Notes: generated from the letters alone by a model not told the origin. A DNA stretch of 64,000 nucleotides from a bacterium (GCA_905221115.1 CAJNBX010000002.1:62001-126000), one strand, 5' to 3'; positions 36,726-45,995 are shown, numbered from the stretch's first letter. Made by a program: numbers and translations.

Positions 36726-37559
36726 TTATTTCTCGTTGCGACGACGAACGATAAGTTTGTCAGATTTCGCTTTCTTGTTACGAGTTTTAAGACCAAGAGC
36801 AGGTTTGCCCCATGGAGTAGATGGTGCTTTACGACCAACTGGTGCTTTACCTTCACCACCACCGTGTGGGTGATCGTTAGGGTTCATTACAGAACCACGA
36901 ACTGTTGGGCGGATACCTTTCCAACGGCTGCGTCCTGCTTTACCAAGGTTTACAAGTCCATGTTGTTCGTTTCCGACAACACCAACTGTAGCACGGCAAG
37001 TTCCAAGAATCATACGAACTTCACCTGATTGAAGACGAACAAGAACGTATTTACCTTCAGAACCCAATACTTGAGCAGATGCACCAGCAGCACGTACCAA
37101 TTCACCACCACGACCTGGTTTCAACTCGATGTTGTGGATCAAAGTACCAACTGGGATGTTAGCAAGTGGAAGAGCGTTCCCGACTTTGATATCTGCTTCT
37201 GGACCTGAAACGATACGTTGACCAACTTCAAGACCTTTTGGAGCGATGATGTACGCTTTCACACCGTCAGTGTAGTGTACAAGAGCGATGTTTGCAGAAC
37301 GGTTTGGATCGTACTCGATTGTTTTAACAACTGCTTCAACGTTGTCTTTGTTACGTTTGAAGTCAACCAAACGGTAGAAACGTTTGTGTCCACCACCTTG
37401 GTGACGAACTGTGATACGACCGTTGTTGTTACGACCAGCCTTGCTCTTCAATGCAACAAGCAATGATTTTTCAGGAGTGCTTGTTGTGATTTCAGCGAAA
37501 TCCAAAGAAGTCATATTACGGCGACCGTTTGTTGTTGGTTTATAAACACGAATTCCCAC
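36726..37559 (-). CDS. rplB: Large subunit ribosomal protein L2
   Basis: L2 is a primary 23S-binding protein needed for peptidyl transfer and subunit association. The 277-residue protein begins [20 protein letters not shown]. The conserved C-terminal part [19 protein letters not shown] contains the catalytically important His. It follows rplW by 17 bp. Confidence 0.99.
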
Positions 37560-37576
37560 GATATTTCCTCCTTAGA

Positions 37577-37873
37577 TTATTCAGCTTCAGCAGCAAACAA
37601 CTCGATTGCTTTTGAATCAGCTGTAAGTGTGATGATAGCTTTTTTAGTTTTGTTAGTAAAACCAGTGTAACGTCCAACACGTTTAGCTTTTGGTTTTACG
37701 TTGATTGTGTTAACATTAGCAACTTTAACACCTTCGAAAGCAGCTTCAACAGCTTGCTTGATCAAAAGTTTGTGTGCACGAGTGTCAACTTCAAATACAT
37801 ATTTTCCTGCTTCAAGTTGAGCCATTGAGCTTTCAGTGATGACAGGTTTTTTGATAACATCATACAAATTCAT
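37577..37873 (-). CDS. rplW: Large subunit ribosomal protein L23
   Basis: L23 is the docking site for trigger factor and SRP at the tunnel exit. The 98-residue protein begins [20 protein letters not shown] and contains [20 protein letters not shown]. The ATG overlaps the rplD stop (TAATG). Confidence 0.99.
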
Positions 37874-38496
37874 TATGCAAGAACCTCCTCGATTTTAGAG
37901 ATAGCTGCTTGAGTAACAAGAAGTTTGTCACTATTTGCGATGTCAAGAACACTTGCAGTTGTAGCAGTCGCAACTTTCACGTTTGGAAGGTTACGAGCTG
38001 AAAGAGCTGCGAATTCGTTTCCTTCTTCAAGAATAACAAGGACTTTAGAATCGATGCTCAAAGCTGCAAGAACTTTTGCAAATTCAGCAGTTTTTGGAGC
38101 TGTAAATTCAAGAGAATCAACGGCTACAAATTTATTTTCAGCAACTTTTTCTGAGTAAACAGATTTAAGCGCAAGGCGACGAACTTTTTGAGGAAGTTTG
38201 TACGCATAGCTACGTGGAGTTGGTCCGAAGACGATTCCACCACCACGCCATTGTGGAGAGCGGATAGAACCTTGACGAGCACGTCCAGTTCCTTTTTGAC
38301 GCCATGGTTTGCGTCCGCCACCTGAAACAGCTGAGCGGTTTTTAACTGCGTGAGTTCCTTGACGAAGGCTAGCACGTTGGCTGATGATCACATCAAACAC
38401 AACAGATTGGTTTGGTTCGATACCAAAGATTGCATCGTTAAGAACAACTTCGCCCGCTTGTTTACCAGTTTGGTCGAATAATGTTACATTTGCCAT
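37873..38496 (-). CDS. rplD: Large subunit ribosomal protein L4
   Basis: L4 forms part of the exit tunnel constriction and, in some bacteria, autoregulates the S10 operon. The 207-residue protein begins [17 protein letters not shown]. The extended tunnel loop [20 protein letters not shown] has the usual length, where macrolide-resistance changes occur; the common wild-type GTG core is present. Confidence 0.99.
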
Positions 38497-38520
38497 TTTG
38501 ACTGTATTCCCCTTTCCTTA

Positions 38521-39147
38521 TTATTTACCAGCTTTAACTGCTGATTTGATAGTGATAAGAGATTTCTTAGCACCTGGTACGTTACCTTTGATAAGGATAA
38601 CGTTCTTTTCTGGAACAACTTGTACAACTTCAAGGTTTTGAATTGTTACGCGGTCGCCACCCATACGTCCTGCAAGGTTTTTACCTTTGAATACGCGGTT
38701 AGGTGCAACAGGTCCCATAGAACCTGGACGACGGTGGTAACGAGAACCGTGAGCCATTGGTCCACGTGATTGTCCGTGGCGTTTGATAACACCTTGGAAA
38801 CCTTTACCTTTAGAAGTACCAGTTACGTCAACAACGTCTCCAGCTGCGAATGTTTCAACTGTGATTTCAGCACCAACTTCCAAGCCTTCAACGTTTTTGA
38901 ATTCACGAATGAAGCGCTTAGGAGCCGTGTTAGCTTTCGCTACATGTCCTTTAGCAGGTTTGTTGCTCAATACTTCGCGTTTGTCATCGAAACCAACTTG
39001 GATAGCGTTGTATCCGTCTGTTTCAACAGTTTTAACTTGAAGAACAACGTTTGGAGTTGCTTCAATAACTGTTACAGGGATCAATTCGCCAGCTTCAGTG
39101 AAGATTTGAGTCATTCCCACTTTTTTCCCTAAGATTCCTTTTGTCAT
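38521..39147 (-). CDS. rplC: Large subunit ribosomal protein L3
   Basis: L3 begins 50S assembly and reaches toward the peptidyl-transferase centre. The 208-residue protein begins [20 protein letters not shown]. The central extension [20 protein letters not shown] is present. It is separated from rpsJ by an unusually long 216-bp spacer. Confidence 0.99.
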
Positions 39148-39243
39148 GAGAAAATAGTTCCTTTTCTATATTTTTTATTCAAAAAGTTTTTAACGAGCGT
39201 TTTTTATGCTCAAGTCTAAGATACAAAGGGCGTCAAACTCAAA

Positions 39244-39301
39244 GTGAAAATAGGAAACTGACGCAGTGTCTAGCAGACACTAGGAAGTTTATCTTTTTCA
39301 C
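39244..39301 (-). other. Long imperfect hairpin in the rplC-rpsJ spacer
   Basis: Nested complementary segments are GTGAAAA/TTTTCAC, AAACT/AGTTT and AGTGTCT/AGACACT, which together form a three-tier stem of about 58 nt. No T run follows. It may be an mRNA processing or stability element, or a structured leader of rplC. Confidence 0.6.
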
Positions 39302-39363
39302 ACCGAGTTTAGCCCGTGTTCAATTAGATTGAAACACCAGCCTCTGCTCTTTTATATTTTAGA

Positions 39364-39672
39364 TTAAAGTTTGATTTCTACGTTTACACCACTTGGAAGA
39401 TCCAATTTCATCAAGGCATCAACTGTTTTTTGAGTTGGGTTAACGATATCGATCAAACGTTTGTGTGTACGCATTTCGAATTGTTCGCGAGAGTCTTTGT
39501 ATTTGTGAGTCGCACGAATAATTGTGTAGAGGCTACGTTCAGTTGGAAGTGGGATTGGACCCGCAACTTGTGCACCTGTACGAGTAGCTGATTCTACGAT
39601 TTTTGCAGCCGCTGTGTCAAGCGTACGGTGTTCGTAAGCTTTCAAACGGATACGGATTTTTTTGTTTGCCAT
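39364..39672 (-). CDS. rpsJ: Small subunit ribosomal protein S10
   Basis: S10 is a 30S head protein, also NusE in antitermination. The 102-residue protein begins [20 protein letters not shown] and contains [20 protein letters not shown]. It is the first gene of the operon; the promoter and a 130-nt leader lie upstream. Confidence 0.99.
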
Positions 39673-39689
39673 CTTTTTCTCCTTTTCGT

Positions 39690-39837
39690 CTATTTAAGAT
39701 AATAGGCTAGCTCCACAAGAAAACCGACGCGGTGTTGCGTGGCAATGCAACCGAGCGTGTCGCAACCTCTTGCATCAAAGCTAAAGCTGTAATTTACAGC
39801 ACCATAATAGAATAACACAAAGCCCCTGCGATTGCAA
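39690..39837 (-). promoter_or_regulatory. Promoter and structured leader of the S10-spc-alpha operon
   Basis: On the minus strand TTGCAA (39832-39837), a 17-bp spacer and TATTCT (39809-39814) form the promoter. The leader of about 130 nt contains a two-part stem CGACACG/CGCGTCG and GGTTGC/GCAAC with an ATTGCCAC loop (around 39725-39770). A structured S10 leader fits autoregulation by a ribosomal protein such as L4, which is inference. Confidence 0.65.
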
Positions 39838-39925
39838 GGGATTTGTTGCTGTTTTTTAAAATTTTTAACATGAAAATGTTTTCTTTTTTGACAGGTCATT
39901 TATTTAAGTATTTTATGGAAGAAAG

Positions 39926-40516
39926 TTACTCTCTCTTCACCTGCTCATAGCTTTCTTTTCCATCATTGAGCTTATCCCAAATCACCACTTGCCCACTTTT
40001 GAGAGATTTTTGCACATCAATAATTCGTTGATTGGACGAACCACGAAACTGGAGCATGAGATTTCTCTTAGTTCGATCATACCGTCCATCGACAAGAATG
40101 TCAATCAGTGATAAGAGTTCCAATTTATCTGGGGTCTCCAGCATCATTTCTTCCCACGTGTAGCCCGTCCAGGACCAGATGTCTTTATCTGGCAATTCCT
40201 TTCGGATGCGTTTAACGAGTGGCAAGAGAATACCCGTATTGAGAAAAGGTTCTCCTCCCAACAAAGTCAAGCCTTGAACATAGGGCTGAGCAAGATCTGA
40301 CATGATCTGCTCTTCCAATTCTGCTGTATATGGAATGCCAGCATTGAAAGACCAAGTCGCAACATTATAACATCCCTCGCAGTGAAACATACAGCCTGAT
40401 ACATAGAGAGAATTACGCACGCCTTCTCCATCTACAAAGTTAAAGGCCTTATAGTCGATGATACGCCCTTGACTGAGTTCCTCGCTTTTCCATTCTTGTG
40501 GCTTTGGATTATTCAT
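39926..40516 (-). CDS. nrdG: Anaerobic ribonucleotide reductase activating protein (radical SAM)
   Basis: This radical SAM enzyme installs the glycyl radical on NrdD. The 196-residue protein carries the CxxxCxxC cluster motif in SGCMFHCEGCYN near residue 41, and LTLLGGEPFLN, the SAM-binding GGE motif. It ends EQVKRE. Its start overlaps the upstream acetyltransferase gene by 8 bp, so translation is coupled. It belongs to the nrdD operon despite the IS insertion upstream. Confidence 0.97.
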   Translation of the reverse strand: MNNPKPQEWKSEELSQGRIIDYKAFNFVDGEGVRNSLYVSGCMFHCEGCYNVATWSFNAGIPYTAELEEQIMSDLAQPYVQGLTLLGGEPFLNTGILLPLVKRIRKELPDKDIWSWTGYTWEEMMLETPDKLELLSLIDILVDGRYDRTKRNLMLQFRGSSNQRIIDVQKSLKSGQVVIWDKLNDGKESYEQVKRE

Positions 40517-41015
40517 TTGCTACCTCTATCCAATAACGCTCGACTCCATTACGAACATCCTCAATAAGACCTCCATTTGCTAGAATGACTGCTCTGCTAG
40601 CAGGATTATTCACGCTACAGGTCACAAGAGCTTTCTTGATGTTCTTTTCCTTAGCAACTTGCAAACCCTGACGGAGAGTTTCCTTAGCATAACCTTTGCC
40701 TCTTTCAGATGGTCGGATAGAATAGCCAATATGGCCAGCATAATTCAGTAAACCCTCATTCAGTCTCAATCGCAGATTCAAAAATCCTAGAGCACGACCT
40801 ACATCATCAAATGATACAAATTGAATAGAAGGAACACGATTTTCAGGCAAGTTAATTCCCATCTCTTTTTGCATATTTGTTTCCAACCAGTCTTCATAGT
40901 AAAAATTCTCTGTATCCCAGAAACCACCGTCGTGAGGCGACTGATATTTTTCAAATCCCTCCATCATATCTATAACAGCCTTCTTATCTGCTAATCTTGG
41001 TCTGCGTAGTTCCAT
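40509..41015 (-). CDS. GNAT family N-acetyltransferase in the nrd operon
   Basis: This 168-residue protein begins MELRRPRLADKKAVIDMMEG. The acetyl-CoA loop is in HIGYSIRPSERGKGYAKETL, and the C-terminal block is SVNNPASRAVILANGGLIED. Its substrate is unknown, and it keeps this place between nrdD and nrdG in mitis-group genomes. The RBS GGGAGGTAAGG lies just between the IS200 end and the ATG, so the insertion left translation intact. It overlaps nrdG by 8 bp. Confidence 0.92.
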   Translation of the reverse strand: MELRRPRLADKKAVIDMMEGFEKYQSPHDGGFWDTENFYYEDWLETNMQKEMGINLPENRVPSIQFVSFDDVGRALGFLNLRLRLNEGLLNYAGHIGYSIRPSERGKGYAKETLRQGLQVAKEKNIKKALVTCSVNNPASRAVILANGGLIEDVRNGVERYWIEVANE

Positions 41016-41029
41016 CCTTACCTCCCACT

Positions 41030-41735
41030 AATCATGACCACCCGTCAAACGGGTGGTTTGTCCCAGGGCTATAAGCCCAAATTACCAGCCAGCGCCTAAA
41101 GACGCTGGCTTTCACTTTGTTCAAGCCTCATTGCTCTTGACTCGTCACTTGCCTCTTAAAGAGGCTTTAGTATTACTTACCACTATCCCTAAAGGGATCC
41201 TCATATTCTTTTACACTCAATTTATCTAGTGCTATATCATGCTTTTCCTGCTTTTGAATATATTTCTTAATTGTGGCTTCATTAAGCCCTACTGTACTTA
41301 CATAATAACCTTCCGCCCAGAAATGCCGATTCCCAAACTTGTACTTGAGATTGGCGCGTTGCCAAACATCATGAGTTCACTTTTTCCTTTTAAATAACCC
41401 ATGAAACTCGAAACACTTATCCTTGGTGGAATACTGACTAACATGTGTACATGGTCTGGCATTAAGTGACCCTCGATAATTTCAACTCCTTTATCACTAC
41501 ACAAGCGATGAAATATTTCGCCTAAACTACTTCGATATTGATTATAGACAACTTTTCGTCTATACTTAGGGGTGAACACAATGTGATACTTACAGTGCCA
41601 CTTTGTGTGCGATAAACTATGAGCCTTTTGTGCCATATTTTTCTCCTTTCGCTTTACAATTGGCTTGAACACCTTTATTGTATCGCGTTCGGAGTTTTTT
41701 TGTCTCGCACCTAGCGGAGCGAGACGGACTACTAG
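41030..41735 (-). mobile_element. IS200-family insertion sequence, defective
   Basis: An element of about 700 bp with subterminal hairpins rather than inverted repeats lies within the nrd operon. At the transposase 3' end are CACCCGTCAAACGGGTGG and GCCAGCGCCTAAAGACGCTGGC. At the 5' end is GTCTCGC-ACCTAGCG-GAGCGAGAC. The single gene is a small HUH (Y1) transposase with a frameshift. Exact ends are estimated from the hairpins. Confidence 0.8.
41173..41636 (-). pseudogene. tnpA: IS200-family TnpA transposase, frameshifted
   Basis: The frame begins MAQKAHSLSHTKWHCKYHIV and has the HUH motif in EGHLMPDHVHMLVS and FTPKYRRKVV. After SFMGYLKGKSELMMF it shifts: the original frame then ends early, while the -1/+2 frame continues NLKYKFGNRHFWAEGYYVST, with the Tyr-containing helix (EATIKKYIQKQEKHD), to a stop at 41173. 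One base appears to be missing near 41363 compared with a full-length copy, so the transposase is dead unless frameshifting occurs. A conserved RBS (GGAGAAAAAT) precedes the start. Confidence 0.85.
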
Positions 41736-41770
41736 TCACATAAGAGAAAAGCGAGAGCTGACTCTCACTT

Positions 41771-41911
41771 TTATTTTTTCTTATTCTTGTTTAAAAATTG
41801 TTCTCTGAGGTTGAGCAAGCGTTCTTTCTTACCAGCTCCACCTTTAGAGTGTTTCTCGTGATAACGGGTCACTTGTGCACGCCCTTTATCGTCTAATTGA
41901 TATTTTCCCAT
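41771..41911 (-). CDS. Small basic protein encoded after nrdD (46 aa)
   Basis: This 46-residue protein begins MGKYQLDDKGRAQVTRYHEK and ends LNKNKKK. It is highly basic and lies 11 bp after the nrdD stop. A protein of this kind is found at the same place in other streptococci, between nrdD and the acetyltransferase. Its function is unknown. It is missed by ORF callers with a 60-codon cutoff. The IS200 element begins about 35 bp downstream of its stop. Confidence 0.85.
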   Translation of the reverse strand: MGKYQLDDKGRAQVTRYHEKHSKGGAGKKERLLNLREQFLNKNKKK

Positions 41912-41922
41912 TTCATTTCTTT

Positions 41923-44130
41923 CTAATTTGTTACTTGATGTCCAGCTATTTTAATCGTTGAGCCATTCATGTGTTTGACACGCGCAGCGATTTCCTTGTG
42001 ACGGCCGTTGACCATAGGTCTTGCTTGAGGATTACCTAGATAGCCACAAGTTCGTTTGACCACATCTACGGTTTTAGGGTCGCTATTGCCACAGTTTGGA
42101 CAAGCAAATCCTCTCTCAGTTGGTTCAAAATCCCCTTCAAAGTCACACTTGTAGCAACGGTCAATCGGAGTATTGGTTCCTAGATAGCCCACTCGATCAT
42201 AGGCATAGTCCCAAACAGCTTCCAGAGCCTTTGGATTTTGCTGAAGAACTGGATACTCACAATAATGGATAAAACCACCTGACGCACCTGCTTCTGGATA
42301 GACTTTCTCAAAGTCTAATTTTTCAAACGGTGTTGGATTTTTACGAACATCGTAGTGGAAAGAGTTGGTGTAGTATTCCTTATCCGTGATATCAGGAATA
42401 GAGCCAAACTTCTCTGTATCTAGTCGGCAGAAGCGGTCTGTTAGACTTTCAGACGGTGTTGAGTAGATAGAGAAATGGTAACCATATTGGTCAGACCACT
42501 CTTCTACACGGCGTTTCATATCACGAATGATATCCAGCGTGAATTCCTTGGCTTCTGGATTGTGTTCCCAGCTATTTCCAAAGAAAACTGTCGCTACCTC
42601 GTACAAACCGATGTAACCCAGCGAAACGGTTGCACGACGATTCTTAAAGAGCTGGTCAACACTTTCTTCTTTACCTAGACGATGACCAAAAGCACCGTAT
42701 TGATAAAGGATAGGAGCATTTGCTGGCGTCGCCTCTTTAGTACGTTCGACACGGTAAACCAGAGCATCTTCAGCGATATTCATACGCTCGTTGAAGATTT
42801 CCCAGAACTTGTTCATATCGCCTTCAGACTCGAGGGCAATGCGAGGAAGATTGACCGTCACAACACCTAGATTCATCCGACCTGAATTGACTTCTACACC
42901 ATTCTCGTCTTTCCATCCTTGAAGAAAAGAACGACAGCCCATAGGTACCTTGAAAGAACCAGTCAAGTCAACAATCTTATCATAAGATAAGACATCTGGA
43001 TACATCCGTTTGGTTGCGCACTCGAGGGCCAACTGTTTGATGTCATAGTTGGGAGTCCCTTCTTCCAAGTTAAGACCTCTTTTAAGCGTGAAGATAAGTT
43101 TTGGGAAGATAGCTGTTCGATGTTCTGAACCAAGCCCCTTGATCCGAATGGTCAAGATAGCTTTTTGAATTTCCCGTTCAAAACGACTAGTTCCCAGACC
43201 AAAACCGAGTGAAGTAAAAGGTGTTTGACCATTTGAAGTGAAGAGGGTGTTGATTTCATACTCAAGAGATTGCATGGCATCGTAGATGTCTTTTTGTGTT
43301 TTCTTCCAAGCGTAATCTTCCCGTTTGTCAGGCAAAACCCACTCTTCTGCATCTTTGAGATGTTTTTGGTAATTCTTCTCTGCGTACGGCGCCAAGACTT
43401 CATCGATACGGTCAGCTGAACAGCCTCCATACTGGCTAGAAGCAACGTTAGCAATGATTTGGGAAATCTGAGCTGTCGCAGTCTGGATAGACTTGGGACT
43501 CTCTACCTCCGCATTTCCAATCTTAAAACCATTTTCCAACATCCCCTTGAAATCAATCAAACAACAGTTGGTCATAGGGGTGTAAGGACTGTAGTCCAAA
43601 TCGTGATAGTGGATATCCCCCTTTTGGTGGGCATTGGCTACGTGCTTAGGGAGCATTTGCAGTCCGATTGATTTCCCAACAATCCCTGCTGTCAAATCAC
43701 GCTGGGTATTAAAGACATCGCTGTCTTTATTGGCATTTTCATTGACGACCGCTTGATCTTTATTGAGCAGTTTATGGATACTAAAGTTAATATCTGTCGC
43801 TTTTGAGCGTTCAAAATCCCTCTGTGTCCGATAAGTAATATACTCTTCAGCCAACGCATATTCTTTGGCTTCAAGGAGTTCATGTTCTACAATATTTTGG
43901 ATTTCGTAAATCTTAACTCCCTGTGGAAAGCGACTATGAATTTCTGTGACAATTCGCTCAGTCAGAGCATTTAGGCGCTTTTCAACCAAGGGTGTCACAT
44001 CCATAACCTTGTCAGCCGCCTTGTGGAGAGCCTTGTCAATCTTGTCCACATCAAATACAACACGTCTCCCATCTCGTTTTTCAACAAAGAGGGTTGGTAG
44101 GGTTGTAATTTTTTCTTCTAGTGCAATCAT
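41923..44130 (-). CDS. nrdD: Anaerobic ribonucleoside-triphosphate reductase
   Basis: The class III glycyl-radical enzyme makes dNTPs without oxygen. The 735-residue protein has an N-terminal ATP-cone (VEKRDGRRVVFDVDKIDKAL), the catalytic core, and a C-terminal zinc site CYKC...CPNCG. The glycyl radical Gly is in CGYLGNPQARPM near the C-terminus. I prefer the ATG at 44128-44130 (MIALEEK) to one two codons upstream because AAAGAG then lies at a usable distance. The promoter is an extended -10 (TATAAT at 44168-44173) with an upstream palindrome that resembles NrdR boxes. Confidence 0.97.
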   Translation of the reverse strand: MIALEEKITTLPTLFVEKRDGRRVVFDVDKIDKALHKAADKVMDVTPLVEKRLNALTERIVTEIHSRFPQGVKIYEIQNIVEHELLEAKEYALAEEYITYRTQRDFERSKATDINFSIHKLLNKDQAVVNENANKDSDVFNTQRDLTAGIVGKSIGLQMLPKHVANAHQKGDIHYHDLDYSPYTPMTNCCLIDFKGMLENGFKIGNAEVESPKSIQTATAQISQIIANVASSQYGGCSADRIDEVLAPYAEKNYQKHLKDAEEWVLPDKREDYAWKKTQKDIYDAMQSLEYEINTLFTSNGQTPFTSLGFGLGTSRFEREIQKAILTIRIKGLGSEHRTAIFPKLIFTLKRGLNLEEGTPNYDIKQLALECATKRMYPDVLSYDKIVDLTGSFKVPMGCRSFLQGWKDENGVEVNSGRMNLGVVTVNLPRIALESEGDMNKFWEIFNERMNIAEDALVYRVERTKEATPANAPILYQYGAFGHRLGKEESVDQLFKNRRATVSLGYIGLYEVATVFFGNSWEHNPEAKEFTLDIIRDMKRRVEEWSDQYGYHFSIYSTPSESLTDRFCRLDTEKFGSIPDITDKEYYTNSFHYDVRKNPTPFEKLDFEKVYPEAGASGGFIHYCEYPVLQQNPKALEAVWDYAYDRVGYLGTNTPIDRCYKCDFEGDFEPTERGFACPNCGNSDPKTVDVVKRTCGYLGNPQARPMVNGRHKEIAARVKHMNGSTIKIAGHQVTN

Positions 44131-44167
44131 ATGCATGCTCTTTTCTAAAATAGGATATCTAAAAAGT

Positions 44168-44176
44168 ATTATACCA
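44168..44176 (-). promoter_or_regulatory. nrdD extended -10 promoter
   Basis: Minus strand TGGTATAATA: TATAAT at 44168-44173 preceded by TGG. It lies about 15-25 bp downstream of the palindrome half-site. Confidence 0.7.
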
Positions 44177-44189
44177 CTCTAAAAAGAAA

Positions 44190-44246
44190 AATCAATATCT
44201 TGTGTTAAAAATCCTAAAATTTTTAAAAATACACAAGATATTGATT
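44190..44246 (-). terminator. 16-bp inverted repeat: terminator and possible NrdR boxes
   Basis: AATCAATATCTTGTGT (44190-44205) and ACACAAGATATTGATT (44231-44246) are perfect inverted copies, 25 nt apart. On the minus strand they end in TTTCTTTTT, forming a terminator for the upstream membrane-protein gene. ACACAAGATATTG resembles the NrdR operator core, and it sits just upstream of the nrdD -10. It may serve both tasks. Confidence 0.7.
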
Positions 44247-44249
44247 TGG

Positions 44250-45788
44250 TTATTTAATTTTATAGACTTTGAATTCTGAGTAATCAGTCTTTACTGGTTG
44301 ATAATTTTCTTTCAAAAGTGTTTCCACTTCAGACCAGACTGCTACCTTATCATTCACCACAATCACCTTGGGTTGTTTTTCTTTCAAGTCATTGAGTAGC
44401 TTATTCCGATTTTCCTCAGTTGCTGTATAGTGCAACGGGGACAAAATAGCCGATGGCGACAAGCGCTCACTCTTACGATAAAGGGTTGCAGTATCATCCC
44501 ATGCATAGATAGCATCTTCCGTACTTGTCTCCTCTTTCACCAAATCAGCAAGACGCTCACGTTCTTGATAAGGTACTGGATAAAGGACAAACCTCATCAA
44601 AAAAGGAACAGCCAAAAGATATAACAAAGTTAAAATCGGTAGGTAAAGATTCCCCTTAATATAGCGATGCCAGAGACTAACAGGCTCTTCTCTGCGTCTT
44701 CTTCTAACGCTACGACCACTCTGTTGCCCCTTAATATTAGACACTAAAAGCAGAAGAAAGACAGGGAAAATGAGCATCAAACGGAATGCATGTAGGGGAT
44801 CCTGTGTAAAGAAAATCACTACCAAACCTAAAATTAGGAACAAACTCGCAGGCACTGAGATGACATATAGTTTAGAGGATTTAGATTGAAAGAGGCCTAA
44901 AAAGACAAAAACCAAAACTCCCATGCCAAGAGTCAACAACCCATAAAACAAAACATTTTCTAACAATGCCGAAACAGAAGCCAAACGAATGGAATGAATT
45001 GGATACAAAATTCCACTAATCGCATCCTCAAAACTTCCTGTTGCAACACTATAGTAGGCAGTTGGATAAAAGACCAGTGAAAAACCTAAAGCCACTGCAA
45101 GAAACTGATAAAATCCATGTGCAAAGCGTCTATGCCCAAGGTTAAAGACCAACAAGCCTAAACTCACTACAGCAATAAACAGGAGCGATGACAAGGGAGC
45201 AAAGAAAAATCCTCCTGCCAAAGCCAGCCCAATCCGTACAAATCCCTTGTCATGGCTTGGATTGCTTAGGTAAGCCGCAACTAAACTAAAGGCCGCGAAT
45301 AAGAAGGGAAGCGCTAAAAGAGTCGCATAACCTCCACCAAAAGCAAGACCTGTAACTAGCATGTAAAAAATAGTCACTACTTGTCCAGCTTGTTCTCCTT
45401 GCTCTGTCAAGGTATTCGCCGATTTAAAGAGGAAAAATCCTCCTGCTACCAAGGCTAACCACTCAAAAATGGCAAAGAAAAATCCGCCCTGAGTCACGTA
45501 AGTCAGCAAATAATAAAGCAAGCCTTGACTTCCATAATAGTCGCTGTAAATTTTCCCGGTCTGATGAAGCGCCCAACCTGTATAAAAATCCTGCACTTCT
45601 TGTGCACTCATTAAATCGAGTAATAGCGGTACTCCTAGAGTTATTCCTGTTACAAGCGTACTCCATAGTAAAATTTTTACCAAAGGAAGACGACTTGATT
45701 CACGATGATGCGATTCTTGTTCGATTTGGTATTCTAGAGGTTCACGATTCTCCTGATGAACTTCTTCTACTCTACCATACACACTCAT
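44250..45788 (-). CDS. Competence-induced polytopic membrane protein (Ccs4-like, GT39-like)
   Basis: The 512-residue protein has a charged 40-residue N-terminus and about ten transmembrane segments. After the first TM, QTGKIYSDYYGSQGLLYYLL resembles the first loop of PMT/GT39-type glycosyltransferases. An RSVRRRRREEP loop and a C-terminal soluble part of about 110 residues follow. I chose the ATG at 45788 with GGAGAAACG upstream. It appears to be the second gene of a ComX-driven operon. From memory the pneumococcal counterpart is annotated as competence-induced protein Ccs4. Its enzymatic role is not established. Confidence 0.8.
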   Translation of the reverse strand: MSVYGRVEEVHQENREPLEYQIEQESHHRESSRLPLVKILLWSTLVTGITLGVPLLLDLMSAQEVQDFYTGWALHQTGKIYSDYYGSQGLLYYLLTYVTQGGFFFAIFEWLALVAGGFFLFKSANTLTEQGEQAGQVVTIFYMLVTGLAFGGGYATLLALPFLFAAFSLVAAYLSNPSHDKGFVRIGLALAGGFFFAPLSSLLFIAVVSLGLLVFNLGHRRFAHGFYQFLAVALGFSLVFYPTAYYSVATGSFEDAISGILYPIHSIRLASVSALLENVLFYGLLTLGMGVLVFVFLGLFQSKSSKLYVISVPASLFLILGLVVIFFTQDPLHAFRLMLIFPVFLLLLVSNIKGQQSGRSVRRRRREEPVSLWHRYIKGNLYLPILTLLYLLAVPFLMRFVLYPVPYQERERLADLVKEETSTEDAIYAWDDTATLYRKSERLSPSAILSPLHYTATEENRNKLLNDLKEKQPKVIVVNDKVAVWSEVETLLKENYQPVKTDYSEFKVYKIK

Positions 45789-45824
45789 ATCGTTTCTCCT
45801 ATTCAATTTATCTGTCTTAGTATA

Positions 45825-45968
45825 TCAAAAAGTCCTAGGATTGTCAGCTTGCGATGGGTGTTTGAGTGATTTTTTGCATAGTTTCACAAAGGTTTCAATT
45901 TCCCGAAATCGGTGTAAATGTGTCTGTTTAAATGTCGTGATATAGTTTAATTCTTTCTGAGTCAGCAT
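45825..45968 (-). CDS. Small competence-induced protein (Ccs50-like, 47 aa)
   Basis: This 47-residue basic peptide begins MLTQKELNYITTFKQTHLHR and ends QADNPRTF. It starts 20 bp downstream of a ComX box, with AGGAGG only 4 nt before the ATG. From memory, pneumococcus annotates a small competence-induced protein at this place before ccs4. Function is unknown. It is too short for routine ORF calling. The membrane-protein gene follows after 36 bp. Confidence 0.7.
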   Translation of the reverse strand: MLTQKELNYITTFKQTHLHRFREIETFVKLCKKSLKHPSQADNPRTF

Positions 45969-45987
45969 CTTCCCTCCTACATCTTCT

Positions 45988-45995
45988 TATTCGTA
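45988..45995 (-). promoter_or_regulatory. ComX (SigX) combox
   Basis: The minus strand reads TACGAATA, the exact combox (cin-box) of late competence promoters, with a T-rich stretch (CTTTTTCTTGTC) upstream. A transcript from here would begin just before the 47-codon ORF. Confidence 0.85.

Noticed and set aside
19588..39147. Many ORFs of 60-160 codons antisense to leuS, ribosomal protein genes and others
   Set aside because: They overlap strongly conserved genes in full, lack RBSs, and reflect the codon composition of the opposite strand.
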